Source: Parvibaculum sp046297875 (lineage in GTDB: Bacteria; Pseudomonadota; Alphaproteobacteria; Parvibaculales; Parvibaculaceae). Taken from it: a stretch of DNA of 64,000 nucleotides. Within the stretch, counting starts at the first letter, position 1, and each line of letters begins with the position of its first letter. Location: positions 1,178,001 to 1,242,000 of the forward strand of contig NZ_JBKBHD010000001.1 in assembly GCF_046297875.1 (NCBI RefSeq), read 5' to 3'. The notes beneath the pieces were generated by a model. That model saw only the letters and a list, made by a program, of their open reading frames with translations. It was not told the origin of the DNA and did not search any database. The position numbers were made by a program, and so were the translations under genes. This document shows positions 44,092 to 52,382 of this stretch, in pieces.

Positions 44092-44718
44092 TCAGCTCCG
44101 GCGCGTCAGGAGGAACACGGCCTCGCTCGCAAAAAGATTGGCAAGCAGGCCGGGATCCGAAATGCGCCACGCCTTCTTGCCGGTGAGGATCACCGCATCT
44201 TCGATCTCGATGTCTAGATCGTTGCAGAGTGCAGCGAAATCGAGCAGCGTGCAGAGATGGATGTTCGGTGTGTCGTACCAGCTATGGCCGAGCGATCGTG
44301 TTTCCGGCATCCGGCCATTGAAGAGGAGCTTCAGGCGAACGCGCCAGTTGCCGAAATTCGGGAACGAGACGACGACGCGGCGGCCGATCCTTTTCATCGA
44401 GCGCAGAACTTCCTTCGGATTTCGTGTCGCCTGAATCGTCTGGCTAAGGATCACATAATCGAAGGCATCGTCCGGGTAGTCTGCAAGGTCGGTATCCGCG
44501 TCACCCTGAACCACGGCAAGACCGCGCGTCACCGATGCGTTCACGCCTTCCTGGCTGAGTTCCACGCCGCGCCCATCGACATTTCTTTTCGACTGCAGAA
44601 GGGCAAGCAGGTCGCCGTCTCCGCAGCCGACATCGAGCACGCGCGATCCCGGTGCGATCATTTCGGCAATGAGGTCAAGGTCGATACGGGCTTCCGCAAG
44701 GCCGTTCTGGGTGCTCAT
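44092..44718 (-). CDS. metW: Methionine biosynthesis protein MetW
   Basis: 208-residue SAM-methyltransferase-fold partner of MetX. SAM motif SRVLDVGCGDGDLLALL is intact, followed by the MetW-specific VDGRGVELSQEGVNASVTRGLAVVQGDADTDLADYPDDAFDYVILSQTIQATRNPKEVL and FPNFGNWRVRLKLLFNGRMPETRSLGHSWYDTPNIHLCT. In alphaproteobacteria MetW is needed with MetX for homoserine acylation. The start overlaps the metX stop by 4 bp, so the two are coupled. Confidence 0.95.
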   Translation of the reverse strand: MSTQNGLAEARIDLDLIAEMIAPGSRVLDVGCGDGDLLALLQSKRNVDGRGVELSQEGVNASVTRGLAVVQGDADTDLADYPDDAFDYVILSQTIQATRNPKEVLRSMKRIGRRVVVSFPNFGNWRVRLKLLFNGRMPETRSLGHSWYDTPNIHLCTLLDFAALCNDLDIEIEDAVILTGKKAWRISDPGLLANLFASEAVFLLTRRS

Positions 44719-45920
44719 GCGTCGACGCCTCGCGCACGGGCCGCGCTGTCGATGAAGCCGCGCAGCGTTGCGAACATTTCCGGTTCGTCGAGCAGGAAGG
44801 CGTCATGGCCCTTGTCGGTCTTGATTTCGACGAAGCTCACTTTCGCTGCGACTGCATTCAGCGCGTGAACGATCTGGCGGTTGTCCGAGGTCGGAAACAG
44901 CCAGTCGCTGGTGAACGAGACAACGCAGAAGCGCGATTTCGTGCCCCGGAAGGCATTGGCGAGCACGCCGCCGAAATCGTCCGCAAGATCGAAATAATCC
45001 ATCGCGCGGGTGATGTAGAGATAGGAATTCGCATCGAAGCGGTCGACGAAGGTCGAGCCCTGATGGCGCAGATAGCTTTCGATCTGGAAATCCGCGTCGA
45101 AGCCATAGGTGATGCTGTCGCGGTCCTGCAGATTGCGGCCGAACTTGCGGTGAAGCGCCGCCTCGGAGAGATAGGTGATGTGCGCGGCCATGCGCGCGAC
45201 GGCGAGCCCCTTTGCGGGGTTGGTGCCATGCGTGAGATAGGCGCCCTGCTTCCATTCTGGGTCGGCCATGATCGCCTGGCGGCCAACTTCGTGGAAGGCG
45301 ATGTTCTGGGCGGAATGGCGCGCCGCCGTCGCAATCGGGATCGCAGAGAAGACGCGGTCTGGATAGGCGGCAGCCCATTGCAGCACCTGCATGCCGCCCA
45401 TCGAGCCGCCGATGACGCAGAAAATCTCCCCAATGCCGAGCTTGTCGAGCAGCATGGCCTGCGCGCGCACCATGTCGGCGATAGTGATCACCGGGAAATT
45501 GAGGCCGTAGGGCCGCCCGGTCGAGGGGTCGATGTCGCGCGGGCCCGTTGTGCCCATGCAGCCGCCGATCACATTCTGGCAGATCACGAAAAAGCGGTTC
45601 GTGTCGATCGGCCGGCCCGGCCCCACCATATGCGGCCACCAGCCGGGCTTGCCCGTCAGGGGCTGGGAGCTTGCGGCAAATTGGTCGCCGGTCAGGGCGT
45701 GGCAGATCAGCACCACATTCGACTTGGCCGCATTGAGCTCGCCATAGGTCTCGTAGGAGATCGCAAAGGGGCTCAAATTGACCCCGCAATCGAGCGCAAG
45801 CGGTTCGTCCGGGCCGAAGGGCGCGCGCGCGCGGCGGACCCGGATTCCGGCCTCCTCGAACTCTGTGCTTTGCGGGCCGCCAGCGCCTTCCGGGCGCCCG
45901 GCCTTCTCGATCGTGTTCAT
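44715..45920 (-). CDS. metX: Homoserine O-acetyltransferase
   Basis: Alpha/beta-hydrolase-fold acyltransferase of 401 residues that activates homoserine for methionine synthesis. Nucleophile S173 in IGGSMGGMQVLQWAAAYP, acid Asp in LFPTSDNRQIV, and base His in DKGHDAFLLDE form the triad. CHALTGDQFAA and NVIGGCMGTTGPRDIDP are typical MetX blocks. A good promoter lies upstream, but I see no SAM-II riboswitch. First gene of metX-metW. Confidence 0.95.
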   Translation of the reverse strand: MNTIEKAGRPEGAGGPQSTEFEEAGIRVRRARAPFGPDEPLALDCGVNLSPFAISYETYGELNAAKSNVVLICHALTGDQFAASSQPLTGKPGWWPHMVGPGRPIDTNRFFVICQNVIGGCMGTTGPRDIDPSTGRPYGLNFPVITIADMVRAQAMLLDKLGIGEIFCVIGGSMGGMQVLQWAAAYPDRVFSAIPIATAARHSAQNIAFHEVGRQAIMADPEWKQGAYLTHGTNPAKGLAVARMAAHITYLSEAALHRKFGRNLQDRDSITYGFDADFQIESYLRHQGSTFVDRFDANSYLYITRAMDYFDLADDFGGVLANAFRGTKSRFCVVSFTSDWLFPTSDNRQIVHALNAVAAKVSFVEIKTDKGHDAFLLDEPEMFATLRGFIDSAARARGVDA

Positions 45921-45988
45921 AGCGCCTCTGCGCTGTTTTGCGGCTAAGCGGCCCCGGAGCGGGCGCCCCGGCCCCCCGCCAAACAGGC

Positions 45989-46022
45989 TGCATAGCTAGG
46001 GATGCACCCCCTGAAATGTCAA
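45989..46022 (-). promoter_or_regulatory. metX promoter with dyad around the -10
   Basis: On the minus strand TTGACA (46022-46017), an 18-bp spacer and TAGCTA (45998-45993) form a sigma70-like promoter. The -10 lies inside an inverted repeat TGCAT-N8-ATGCA (45989-46006) that could bind a methionine regulator or fold in the RNA start region. The metX start is 73 bp downstream. Confidence 0.5.
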
Positions 46023-46126
46023 TGTTTTCTTTGATTTTAATGGGTTGCCCTCGTATGAATACCGCTCCCGCGGGCTGGGCGCCAAGCCCCGGCGCGGGCC
46101 GTATTTTCCCCCTCTGGTGGACCAGC

Positions 46127-47026
46127 ATGACGCGTGAGACGACCACCCCCGAGCAGGCCCTGGCCGATGTCCGCAAGGAGATCGATGCGATCGACGACGC
46201 CCTGCAGGACCTGCTGCTGAAGCGTACGGAACTCGTGGTCGGTGTCGCGGAGGCCAAGGCGCGGGCGGCCAGCGAGGCAGGCGAGGGCAGTTTCGTTGCC
46301 TTCCGGCCGGGCCGCGAGGCACAGGTGCTGCGGCGGCTCTCGGAGCGCCACAAGGGTCAACTGCCGCTCAGGGTGCTGGTGCGGATCTGGCGCGAGATCA
46401 TGGCGGCGATGACCCGCATCCAGGGGCCCTTCCGGGTCGACGTCCATGGCGGAGCGTATGGCGATGCGCTCGGCTACTGGGATCTGGCGCGGAATTATTA
46501 CGGCTCGACCACGCCGATGGACCTGCATGGCGAGGCGCGCGAGGTGCTGCGCCGGGTCTCGCAGGACCGGTCTGCCGTTGGTGTCCTGCCGGAGCCGGGT
46601 GCGGGCGAGGGCGATCACTGGTGGGTGGCGCTTGCGACTGGCGGCTTCACAGGCATGCGGGTGGTGGCGCGGCTTCCCTTTGTCGAGGCGGGTGAGAATG
46701 CCAATGCCGTCCGCGCGCTGGTGCTGGCGCATAGCGATTTCGACAATACCGGCGACGATACGGCGCTGGTTGTCATCTCTGTTTCGGAGAGTCTGAGCGA
46801 CACGCGTGTTTCGGCGCTGACAAAGGCCGCCGGCCTCGATGGGCGCCGCCTCGCAAGTGCGCGGGTGGAAAATGGATCGTCGGCTCACGCCTATCTGATT
46901 GCCGTTCCATATCATCTTGAGGAAAACGACGAACGGCTTGCCGCACTTGCCGCAGAGCCCGTAACCGATGTGAGACTTCTTGGCGGCTATGCCAATCCGT
47001 TGCGCCTTGAGCGCGATGGCGAGTGA
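46127..47026 (+). CDS. Chorismate mutase with unassigned C-terminal domain
   Basis: 299 residues. The N-terminal AroQ-class helical mutase domain is ADVRKEIDAIDDALQDLLLKRTELVVGVAEAKA with RPGREAQVLRRLSERHKGQLPLRVLVRIWREIM (about residues 10-95), which converts chorismate to prephenate. The remaining 200 residues do not match prephenate dehydratase catalytic motifs that I can see. They include SVSESLSDTRVSALTKAAG and may be an ACT-like regulatory module. Start at the ATG at 46127; upstream codons lie in the metX promoter region. It heads a unit with hisC and tyrC, i.e. the tyrosine/phenylalanine branch. Confidence 0.85.
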   Translation: MTRETTTPEQALADVRKEIDAIDDALQDLLLKRTELVVGVAEAKARAASEAGEGSFVAFRPGREAQVLRRLSERHKGQLPLRVLVRIWREIMAAMTRIQGPFRVDVHGGAYGDALGYWDLARNYYGSTTPMDLHGEAREVLRRVSQDRSAVGVLPEPGAGEGDHWWVALATGGFTGMRVVARLPFVEAGENANAVRALVLAHSDFDNTGDDTALVVISVSESLSDTRVSALTKAAGLDGRRLASARVENGSSAHAYLIAVPYHLEENDERLAALAAEPVTDVRLLGGYANPLRLERDGE

Positions 47027-47033
47027 GGCGGAG

Positions 47034-48137
47034 ATGAAACGTCCCGAGCCGCAGCGCGGCGTTCTCGAAATTGAACCCTATGTCGGCGGCCGTGCGAGTG
47101 CATCGGGCGCTGGCAAGGCCTACAAGCTCTCGGCGAATGAAACGCCGCTGGGCGCAAGCCCGCGCGCGCGCGAGGCTTTTGTCGCAGCGGCAGAAAGCCT
47201 TGCACTTTATCCCGATGGCGGAGCGGACGAACTTCGCAACACGATTGCCAGGCGCTATAGCCTTGCGGCCGACAGGATTGTCTGCGGCGCAGGGTCGGAC
47301 GAGCTGCTGCATCTTCTCGCCCAGGCCTATCTTGGCGAGGGCGACGAGGCGATTTCGACCGAGCATGGCTTTCTTGTCTATCCGATCGTCACCAAGGCGG
47401 CAGGCGCAACACCCATCATCGTGAAGGAAAAGAACCTTCGCACCGATGTCGATGCGATCCTTGCCGCCGTGACGGCGAAGACGAAGATCGTCTTCATTGC
47501 CAATCCGAACAATCCGACCGGCAGCTATCTGCCGTCCGATGAAGTACGCCGCCTGCAGGCGGGGCTGCGCCCCGACATTCTGCTGATCCTCGATGCGGCC
47601 TATAGCGAATATGTAAGCCGCAACGACTATGAGGCGGGTATCGAGCTTGTGGCGACATGTGAGAATGTTGTGATGACGCGCACCTTCTCGAAGATATACG
47701 GGCTTGCCGCGCTCCGTCTCGGCTGGATGTATGCGCCGGCGCATATCTGCGATGTGGTGAACCGTATTCGCGGGCCGTTCAACGTGTCGATCCCGGCATT
47801 GAAGGCTGGCGTCGCTGCCATGATCGATACCGATCATGTCGATGCGGCGCGCACGCATAACGATAAATGGCTCGCCTGGCTCACGGAAGAGATCGGCAAT
47901 CTCGGGCTTGAGGTTGCGCCGAGTGTCGCGAATTTCCTGCTCATCCGCTTTCCGATGGAGCAGGGCAGGACGGCGCGCGATGCAGACACATTCCTCATGA
48001 AGCGCGGACTCATTCTCAGGCAGATGGTGAGCTATGGCTTGCCCGACTGTTTGCGCCTTTCCGTCGGCACAGAAGAGGCGAACCGCCTTGTTGTTTCGGC
48101 GCTTGCCGAATTCATGGGCCGGAAGGCGGGCGCGTGA
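47034..48137 (+). CDS. hisC: Histidinol-phosphate / aromatic aminotransferase
   Basis: Class I/II PLP aminotransferase of 367 residues. HisC-type features are YKLSANETPLGASP, PDGGADELRNTIARRY, FIANPNNPTGSYLP, DAAYSEYV, and the PLP lysine K220 in TFSKIYGLAALRLGW. Position between chorismate mutase and arogenate/prephenate dehydrogenase suggests that it transaminates prephenate, phenylpyruvate or hydroxyphenylpyruvate, possibly in addition to histidinol phosphate. Start at the ATG at 47034 (GAGG RBS); the ATG at 47016 is possible. It is 7 bp past the mutase stop. Confidence 0.9.
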   Translation: MKRPEPQRGVLEIEPYVGGRASASGAGKAYKLSANETPLGASPRAREAFVAAAESLALYPDGGADELRNTIARRYSLAADRIVCGAGSDELLHLLAQAYLGEGDEAISTEHGFLVYPIVTKAAGATPIIVKEKNLRTDVDAILAAVTAKTKIVFIANPNNPTGSYLPSDEVRRLQAGLRPDILLILDAAYSEYVSRNDYEAGIELVATCENVVMTRTFSKIYGLAALRLGWMYAPAHICDVVNRIRGPFNVSIPALKAGVAAMIDTDHVDAARTHNDKWLAWLTEEIGNLGLEVAPSVANFLLIRFPMEQGRTARDADTFLMKRGLILRQMVSYGLPDCLRLSVGTEEANRLVVSALAEFMGRKAGA

Positions 48138-49075
48138 TGGGCGGTGATACACCTCATTTCGAGCGGGTGGCGCTGATCGGCCTCGGGCTGATCGGCGGTT
48201 CGCTCGGCCATGCGATGAAGCGCGGTGGCCTTGCCGGCCATGTCGCGGGCTATGCGCGTTCCGAAGCGACGCGAAGCCGCGCGCTCGAGATCGGCTTCAT
48301 CGACAGCGCCCATGCGAGCGCGGCAGAAGCGGTGAAGGATGCCGATCTCGTCGTCGTTTGCACGCCGGTCGGCGCGCTCGGCATCGTGGCGGCGGAGATC
48401 GAGCCGCATCTCAAGAGGGGTGCGATCCTTACCGATGTCGGTTCGGTGAAACTCGCGGTCATTCGCGACATGGGTCCGCATGTGCCGGAAGGCGTGCATT
48501 TCATTCCCGGTCACCCGATCGCGGGTACGGAACAATCGGGCCCCGATGCCGGCTTTGCCGAGCTCTTCGACGGGCGCTGGTGCATTCTCACGCCGGTGCC
48601 GGGCACGGACCAGGGGGCTATCGACAGGCTCAGCGCCTTCTGGACAGATTGCGGCTCGAAGGTCGATGTAATGGAGCCGAAGCATCACGATCTCGTGCTC
48701 GCGATCGTGAGCCATCTGCCGCATATCATCGCCTACAATATCGTCGGCACGGCGAGCGATCTCGAAACGGTGACGCAGTCCGAAGTCATCAAATATTCGG
48801 CGTCGGGCTTTCGCGACTTCACGCGGCTTGCGGCCTCCGATCCGACGATGTGGCGCGACGTCTGTCTCAACAACAAGGAACCGATTCTCGAAATGCTTTC
48901 GCGTTTCTCCGAGGATCTGACGGCGCTGCAACGCGCGATCCGCTGGGGCGATGGCGACAAGCTGTTCGATCTCTTCACGCGCACCCGCGCCATCCGCCGC
49001 TCCATCGTGGATGCCGGACAGGATACGGATGCGCCGAATTTCGGCCGCACGCCGATTCAGAAGAAGCCGAATTGA
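48137..49075 (+). CDS. tyrC: Prephenate/arogenate dehydrogenase
   Basis: NAD(P)-dependent TyrA/TyrC-family enzyme of 312 residues leading to tyrosine. The cofactor motif is LIGLGLIGGSLGHAMKRGG. Active-site blocks are HFIPGHPIAGTEQSGPDAGFAELFDGRW (catalytic His) and SHLPHIIAYNIVGTA, followed by SASGFRDFTRLAASDPTMWRDVCLNNK. Start is the ATG at 48137, overlapping the hisC stop by one base (TGATG), giving tight coupling. Cyclohexadienyl specificity cannot be read from sequence. Confidence 0.93.
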   Translation: MGGDTPHFERVALIGLGLIGGSLGHAMKRGGLAGHVAGYARSEATRSRALEIGFIDSAHASAAEAVKDADLVVVCTPVGALGIVAAEIEPHLKRGAILTDVGSVKLAVIRDMGPHVPEGVHFIPGHPIAGTEQSGPDAGFAELFDGRWCILTPVPGTDQGAIDRLSAFWTDCGSKVDVMEPKHHDLVLAIVSHLPHIIAYNIVGTASDLETVTQSEVIKYSASGFRDFTRLAASDPTMWRDVCLNNKEPILEMLSRFSEDLTALQRAIRWGDGDKLFDLFTRTRAIRRSIVDAGQDTDAPNFGRTPIQKKPN

Positions 49076-49076
49076 T

Positions 49077-50186
49077 TCAATAGAGTGGCGAGAGCCTCGC
49101 CACGGCGAGCGGGCCGAGATAGAGACGGCCCTTCTCCATGATGATCGGGACCTGGACCTCATCCGAGCGATTGCCCTGAAACTGCGAGACGAGAATGAGG
49201 CCCGCGAGTGCAATGCGGGCTTCGTCTTCCTTCACAAGACCTTCCGCCGTCATCGCCTCGACGAGGGACTTGAAATCCGTCACCCGTGCATTGAGGCGGC
49301 CCTCCGGCCGATTTTTCCGGTCGAGCGAAAGCTCGCCATTTGCCGTGAGGTCGAGTGGGCCCCATTTCACGATGAGATCGGATATGGCGAGCGTGCCGCC
49401 GGTATCGCGCCACGCGTCGAGCAGTTCGATAGCGCTGACATGGCGCGTATCTGGCACGTCGCGCAGCCGCGCCTGCATCAGGAGATGCGACATGTCATTG
49501 CCGAGAACCGGCACGCGATGTTCGCTTTCGACTGTGACGCCCTCTGCCCGCAATGCAAAGTCGTAAGCCGCCGGGATGAGTTCGTCCTGATCGGTCGTGG
49601 CGGGGCGCGTGTGAAGCTGGAAGCGCGTGAGCTTTGCCCGTTCGCTTGTGTTGCTTGCGCCGCGAATGTGCTGTGCGTCGAGTTCATTGATGTCGATCGC
49701 AAGGCGGCCGAAAGGCATGTCCTTCAGATCGACATAGCTTGCCTGCGCCTTTTCGGCGGTGGCGCGAATCTCGTTCTGCGAAAAACCCCGGCCGAGCGGC
49801 TCGCGGTAACGGATCAGATGTTCGCGGCCAAGCGTCAGCACGGCATGGCGCAGATTGTATGGCAGCAAAGAGACGGAGGCACGCTCGCTCCGCCATTCCC
49901 AGGCTTCGGGTGCGTCCGGCGCGCTGGCGGCGGGCTGCATGAAGGCCGCTTCGATCCGGTAGGGATAGCCGCGCATGGAAAATTCGCCCCAGCCGGTCAC
50001 GAGGCCGTGCTGAGACTTGGCGGAAAATTCCTCGACCTGCTTGCGGATTTCGCCCGTGACCGAGAACCAGTAGACGGTGTAGATCGCGACTAGCGCGATG
50101 AAGGCGAGCGCGGGCCCCGCGATACCCCAACGAATGCCCGATTTCGGTTCCGTTCCTGCCGTCATGTTTTCCCGATTATCCTTCAT
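49077..50186 (-). CDS. DUF2125 protein
   Basis: About 369 residues. One N-terminal transmembrane helix (IAGPALAFIALVAIYTVYWFSV) anchors a long periplasmic beta-rich domain. Characteristic blocks are GEFSMRGYPYRIEAAF, LPYNLRHAVLTLGREHLIRY and WGPLDLTANGELSLDRKNRPEGRLNARVTDF, ending LYLGPLAVARLSPLY. DUF2125 proteins are conserved in alphaproteobacteria without a known function; the repeated sheet pattern resembles AsmA/DUF945-like envelope proteins. ATGs at 50186 and 50165 are both possible starts. It converges with tyrC one base apart. Confidence 0.88.
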   Translation of the reverse strand: MKDNRENMTAGTEPKSGIRWGIAGPALAFIALVAIYTVYWFSVTGEIRKQVEEFSAKSQHGLVTGWGEFSMRGYPYRIEAAFMQPAASAPDAPEAWEWRSERASVSLLPYNLRHAVLTLGREHLIRYREPLGRGFSQNEIRATAEKAQASYVDLKDMPFGRLAIDINELDAQHIRGASNTSERAKLTRFQLHTRPATTDQDELIPAAYDFALRAEGVTVESEHRVPVLGNDMSHLLMQARLRDVPDTRHVSAIELLDAWRDTGGTLAISDLIVKWGPLDLTANGELSLDRKNRPEGRLNARVTDFKSLVEAMTAEGLVKEDEARIALAGLILVSQFQGNRSDEVQVPIIMEKGRLYLGPLAVARLSPLY

Positions 50187-50245
50187 GGCATTTTGCGCGC
50201 CGCCTTGCGGTCCGATTATAGTGGCCGCGGCAAGGGGACGACAGA

Positions 50246-50794
50246 ATGCAGGATTTGTGGGTCTTTGGATATGGTTCGCTGATGTGGCGGCCGGGTTTCG
50301 AGCATGAGGAGCGGAGGCCGGCGCTGCTGCGCGGCTATCACCGCTCCTTCTGCGTCTATAGCCATGTCCATCGCGGCACGCCGGAGAGGCCAGGTCTCGT
50401 TTTCGGGCTCGATGCGGGCGGCTCATGTCGCGGTGTTGCCTTTCGGGTGGAGGCTGCGCGGGCAGAGGAAACGAAGCGTTATTTGCAGGCGCGCGAGCAG
50501 GTGACGCTTGTCTATCGCGATGTGGTGAAGCCGGTGGAGCTTGTCGGTAGCGGAGAGCGCGTCGAGGCGCTTTGCTTCGTCGTCGACCGCGCGCACCAGC
50601 AATATGCCGGGCGGCTCGATTTCGAGGATCAGGTGCGATTGATCGCGGAAGGCGAGGGGCGTTCGGGAAGGAATCCCGACTATCTGGAAAGCACGGTGCG
50701 GCATCTCAATGAGGCGGGATTGCCCGATGAAGGTCTCACCCGGCTTTGGCGCGCCGTAGAGCAGCGTCTGCGTCAATCTCGGGCGTCTCCGTAA
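50246..50794 (+). CDS. ChaC-like gamma-glutamylcyclotransferase
   Basis: 182-residue cytosolic enzyme that likely cleaves glutathione or gamma-glutamyl peptides to 5-oxoproline. The GGCT-fold signature FGYGSLMWRPGFEH opens the protein, YHRSFCVYSHVHRGTPERPGLVFGLDAGGSC follows, and the catalytic Glu is in KRYLQAREQ. ChaC-type ending YLESTVRHLNEAGLPD is present. Its 3' end overlaps the convergent YcaQ gene by 59 bp, so one of the two 3' ends is unusual but both frames are well supported. Confidence 0.9.
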   Translation: MQDLWVFGYGSLMWRPGFEHEERRPALLRGYHRSFCVYSHVHRGTPERPGLVFGLDAGGSCRGVAFRVEAARAEETKRYLQAREQVTLVYRDVVKPVELVGSGERVEALCFVVDRAHQQYAGRLDFEDQVRLIAEGEGRSGRNPDYLESTVRHLNEAGLPDEGLTRLWRAVEQRLRQSRASP

Positions 50795-51944
50795 AGCGGC
50801 CGAGCGTTTCGAGTGCGGCGCGAATATCCTTCTCGCGCATTTTCGTCAGCTTCGCGCCGGGCTCAAGCCAGAGGCCCTTCACTTCGAGCCTTCCTTCGCC
50901 CCGATGCGCCTTCACATCGGCGCGGCCTGTGAAGCTGTCGCCTTCCAGCAGCGGCAGCACGTAGTAGCCATAGCGCCGCTTTCTTTCGGGCACGAAAATC
51001 TCGATGCGGTAGTCGAAGCCGAACAGGCGTTCCGCGCGCTTGCGGTCGCGGATGGCGGGATCGAAGGGCGAGAGAAATCTTGTTTCGGCAGGCGCCTCTT
51101 CCGCGCTCGCAAGACGTGCCTCGATATCGGCGGGCGCCAGCGCCTGCTTCCATGCGCCGTCGGCACCTTCAACCGAAACCTCGATAATCTCCTTTCGCTT
51201 CAACGCCTTTGCCGTCCAGTCCTTCGCATCGGCGATGGAGACAAGATGCCAGAAAGCGGCGACCTCCTGCGGCGTCGCAAAGCCGAGACGGTCGAGCGCG
51301 GCGCGGCAGGCCCAATCCCGCGTCGCGGCTTCCGAGGGACGCGCGCGGCGCTGTTCTTCCGGGATCACGCGGTCGGCGAGGTCATAAACCTTTTCGAATC
51401 CTTCGCGCCGCGCAATCGCTACATCGCCTGTGCGCCAGAGCATTTCGAGCGCCGTTTTCGACGGGCCCCACCCCCACCAGCCGCCGGCTCCCTTGTCCTC
51501 GAAATCCCGCGCCATCAAGGCGCCTTCGCGCTTGAGCCGCGCGCGGACATTGCGCAGCACCTTCTCGCCGTCGGGGCCGAAACGCTCCTGCCAGCGCGGG
51601 TTTTCCTCGATCCGCACCTTTGCTGCGCGGAAGCGATGCCGCCAATGGGGGTAGAATTCCATCGGCACGAGCGAGGCGTCATGGGTCCAGTGCTCGAAGA
51701 GCGATGCCTCGTCATGATGAAGCGCGGCAAGATGCTCGCGGCGATAGGCAGGCGCGCGCGAAAAGAGGATCATGTGATGGGCGCGCTCGACAGCATTCAC
51801 GGAATCGAGCTGAACGAAGCCGAGGCGGCGGACGAGGCCGAGCGTGGTATCCGCATCGTGCCGCCCGGCAGGTGCGCCGGTCAGCGCATGGTGATCAAGG
51901 AAGAGGCGCCGTGCGTCCGCATTGCCGATCTTGAGCCTGCTCAT
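50736..51944 (-). CDS. YcaQ-type winged-helix DNA glycosylase family protein
   Basis: 402 residues of the YcaQ/AlkX family, which repairs alkylated bases and interstrand cross-links. The family QxD catalytic motif is present as VQLDSVN, within LVRRLGFVQLDSVNAVERAHHMILFSRAPAYRREHL. Further blocks are EHWTHDASLVPMEFYPHWRHR, RFLSPFDPAIRDRKRAERLFGFDYRIEIFVPERKRRYGYYVLPLLEGDSFTGRADVKAHR. It overlaps the downstream-facing ChaC gene at the 3' end by 59 bp, and its start overlaps the stop of the upstream VOC gene by 4 bp. Confidence 0.9.
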   Translation of the reverse strand: MSRLKIGNADARRLFLDHHALTGAPAGRHDADTTLGLVRRLGFVQLDSVNAVERAHHMILFSRAPAYRREHLAALHHDEASLFEHWTHDASLVPMEFYPHWRHRFRAAKVRIEENPRWQERFGPDGEKVLRNVRARLKREGALMARDFEDKGAGGWWGWGPSKTALEMLWRTGDVAIARREGFEKVYDLADRVIPEEQRRARPSEAATRDWACRAALDRLGFATPQEVAAFWHLVSIADAKDWTAKALKRKEIIEVSVEGADGAWKQALAPADIEARLASAEEAPAETRFLSPFDPAIRDRKRAERLFGFDYRIEIFVPERKRRYGYYVLPLLEGDSFTGRADVKAHRGEGRLEVKGLWLEPGAKLTKMREKDIRAALETLGRFTETPEIDADAALRRAKAG

Positions 51945-52375
51945 GTGCCGGACTGTTCTCGCGGTTCATAGACGAATTCGAGCTTGAGCCCGTCGGGGTC
52001 GGCGAACATCACAGCATAGTAGCCCTTGCCATATTCCTGATAGTCAGCCGGCGGGTCGAGCACGGTCGCGCCGATTTCGAGCAACAGCGCATGAAGCCGG
52101 TCCACATCCTCGCGGCATTCGGCAATCCAGGCGACATGATGGAGTCCCGGCGAATAGCGGTCATGGATGCGGCTGGCATTTTCCCCGCGCGCGCGAAAGA
52201 TGCCGATGGTGGGAAGCTGGTCGCGTGACGCGGCATGCTCCCAGTCGATGCCGTTTTCATCTTCCGACCAGCGCCTATAGCCCATGAAGCCGAGTACGGC
52301 ATCATAGAAGGGGGCGGAGGCCCAAGGGTCTTTCACCGTGAGATCGAGATGATGGATGAAGCCGCGCGCGCTCAC
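51941..52375 (-). CDS. VOC-family (glyoxalase-like) protein
   Basis: Single-module vicinal oxygen chelate protein of 144 residues. HHLDLTVKDPWASAPFYDAVLGFMGY and GLHHVAWIAECREDVDRLHALLLEIGATVLDPP, with DPDGLKLEFVY, supply His/Glu metal-site candidates. I place the start at GTG 52375, 8 bp after nrdJ; the longer frame lies in the nrdJ coding region and has no VOC similarity. The 3' end overlaps ycaQ by 4 bp. Substrate unknown; glyoxalase, fosfomycin-resistance-like or dioxygenase roles are all possible. Confidence 0.82.
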   Translation of the reverse strand: MSARGFIHHLDLTVKDPWASAPFYDAVLGFMGYRRWSEDENGIDWEHAASRDQLPTIGIFRARGENASRIHDRYSPGLHHVAWIAECREDVDRLHALLLEIGATVLDPPADYQEYGKGYYAVMFADPDGLKLEFVYEPREQSGT

Positions 52376-52382
52376 GCCCGAC

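Noticed and set aside
45921..46040. SAM-II riboswitch before metX
   Set aside because: A stem with CAGG/CCTG and TGCAT/ATGCA is present, but the conserved 3' A-rich pseudoknot strand (GCUAAA) is missing and the region doubles as the promoter.
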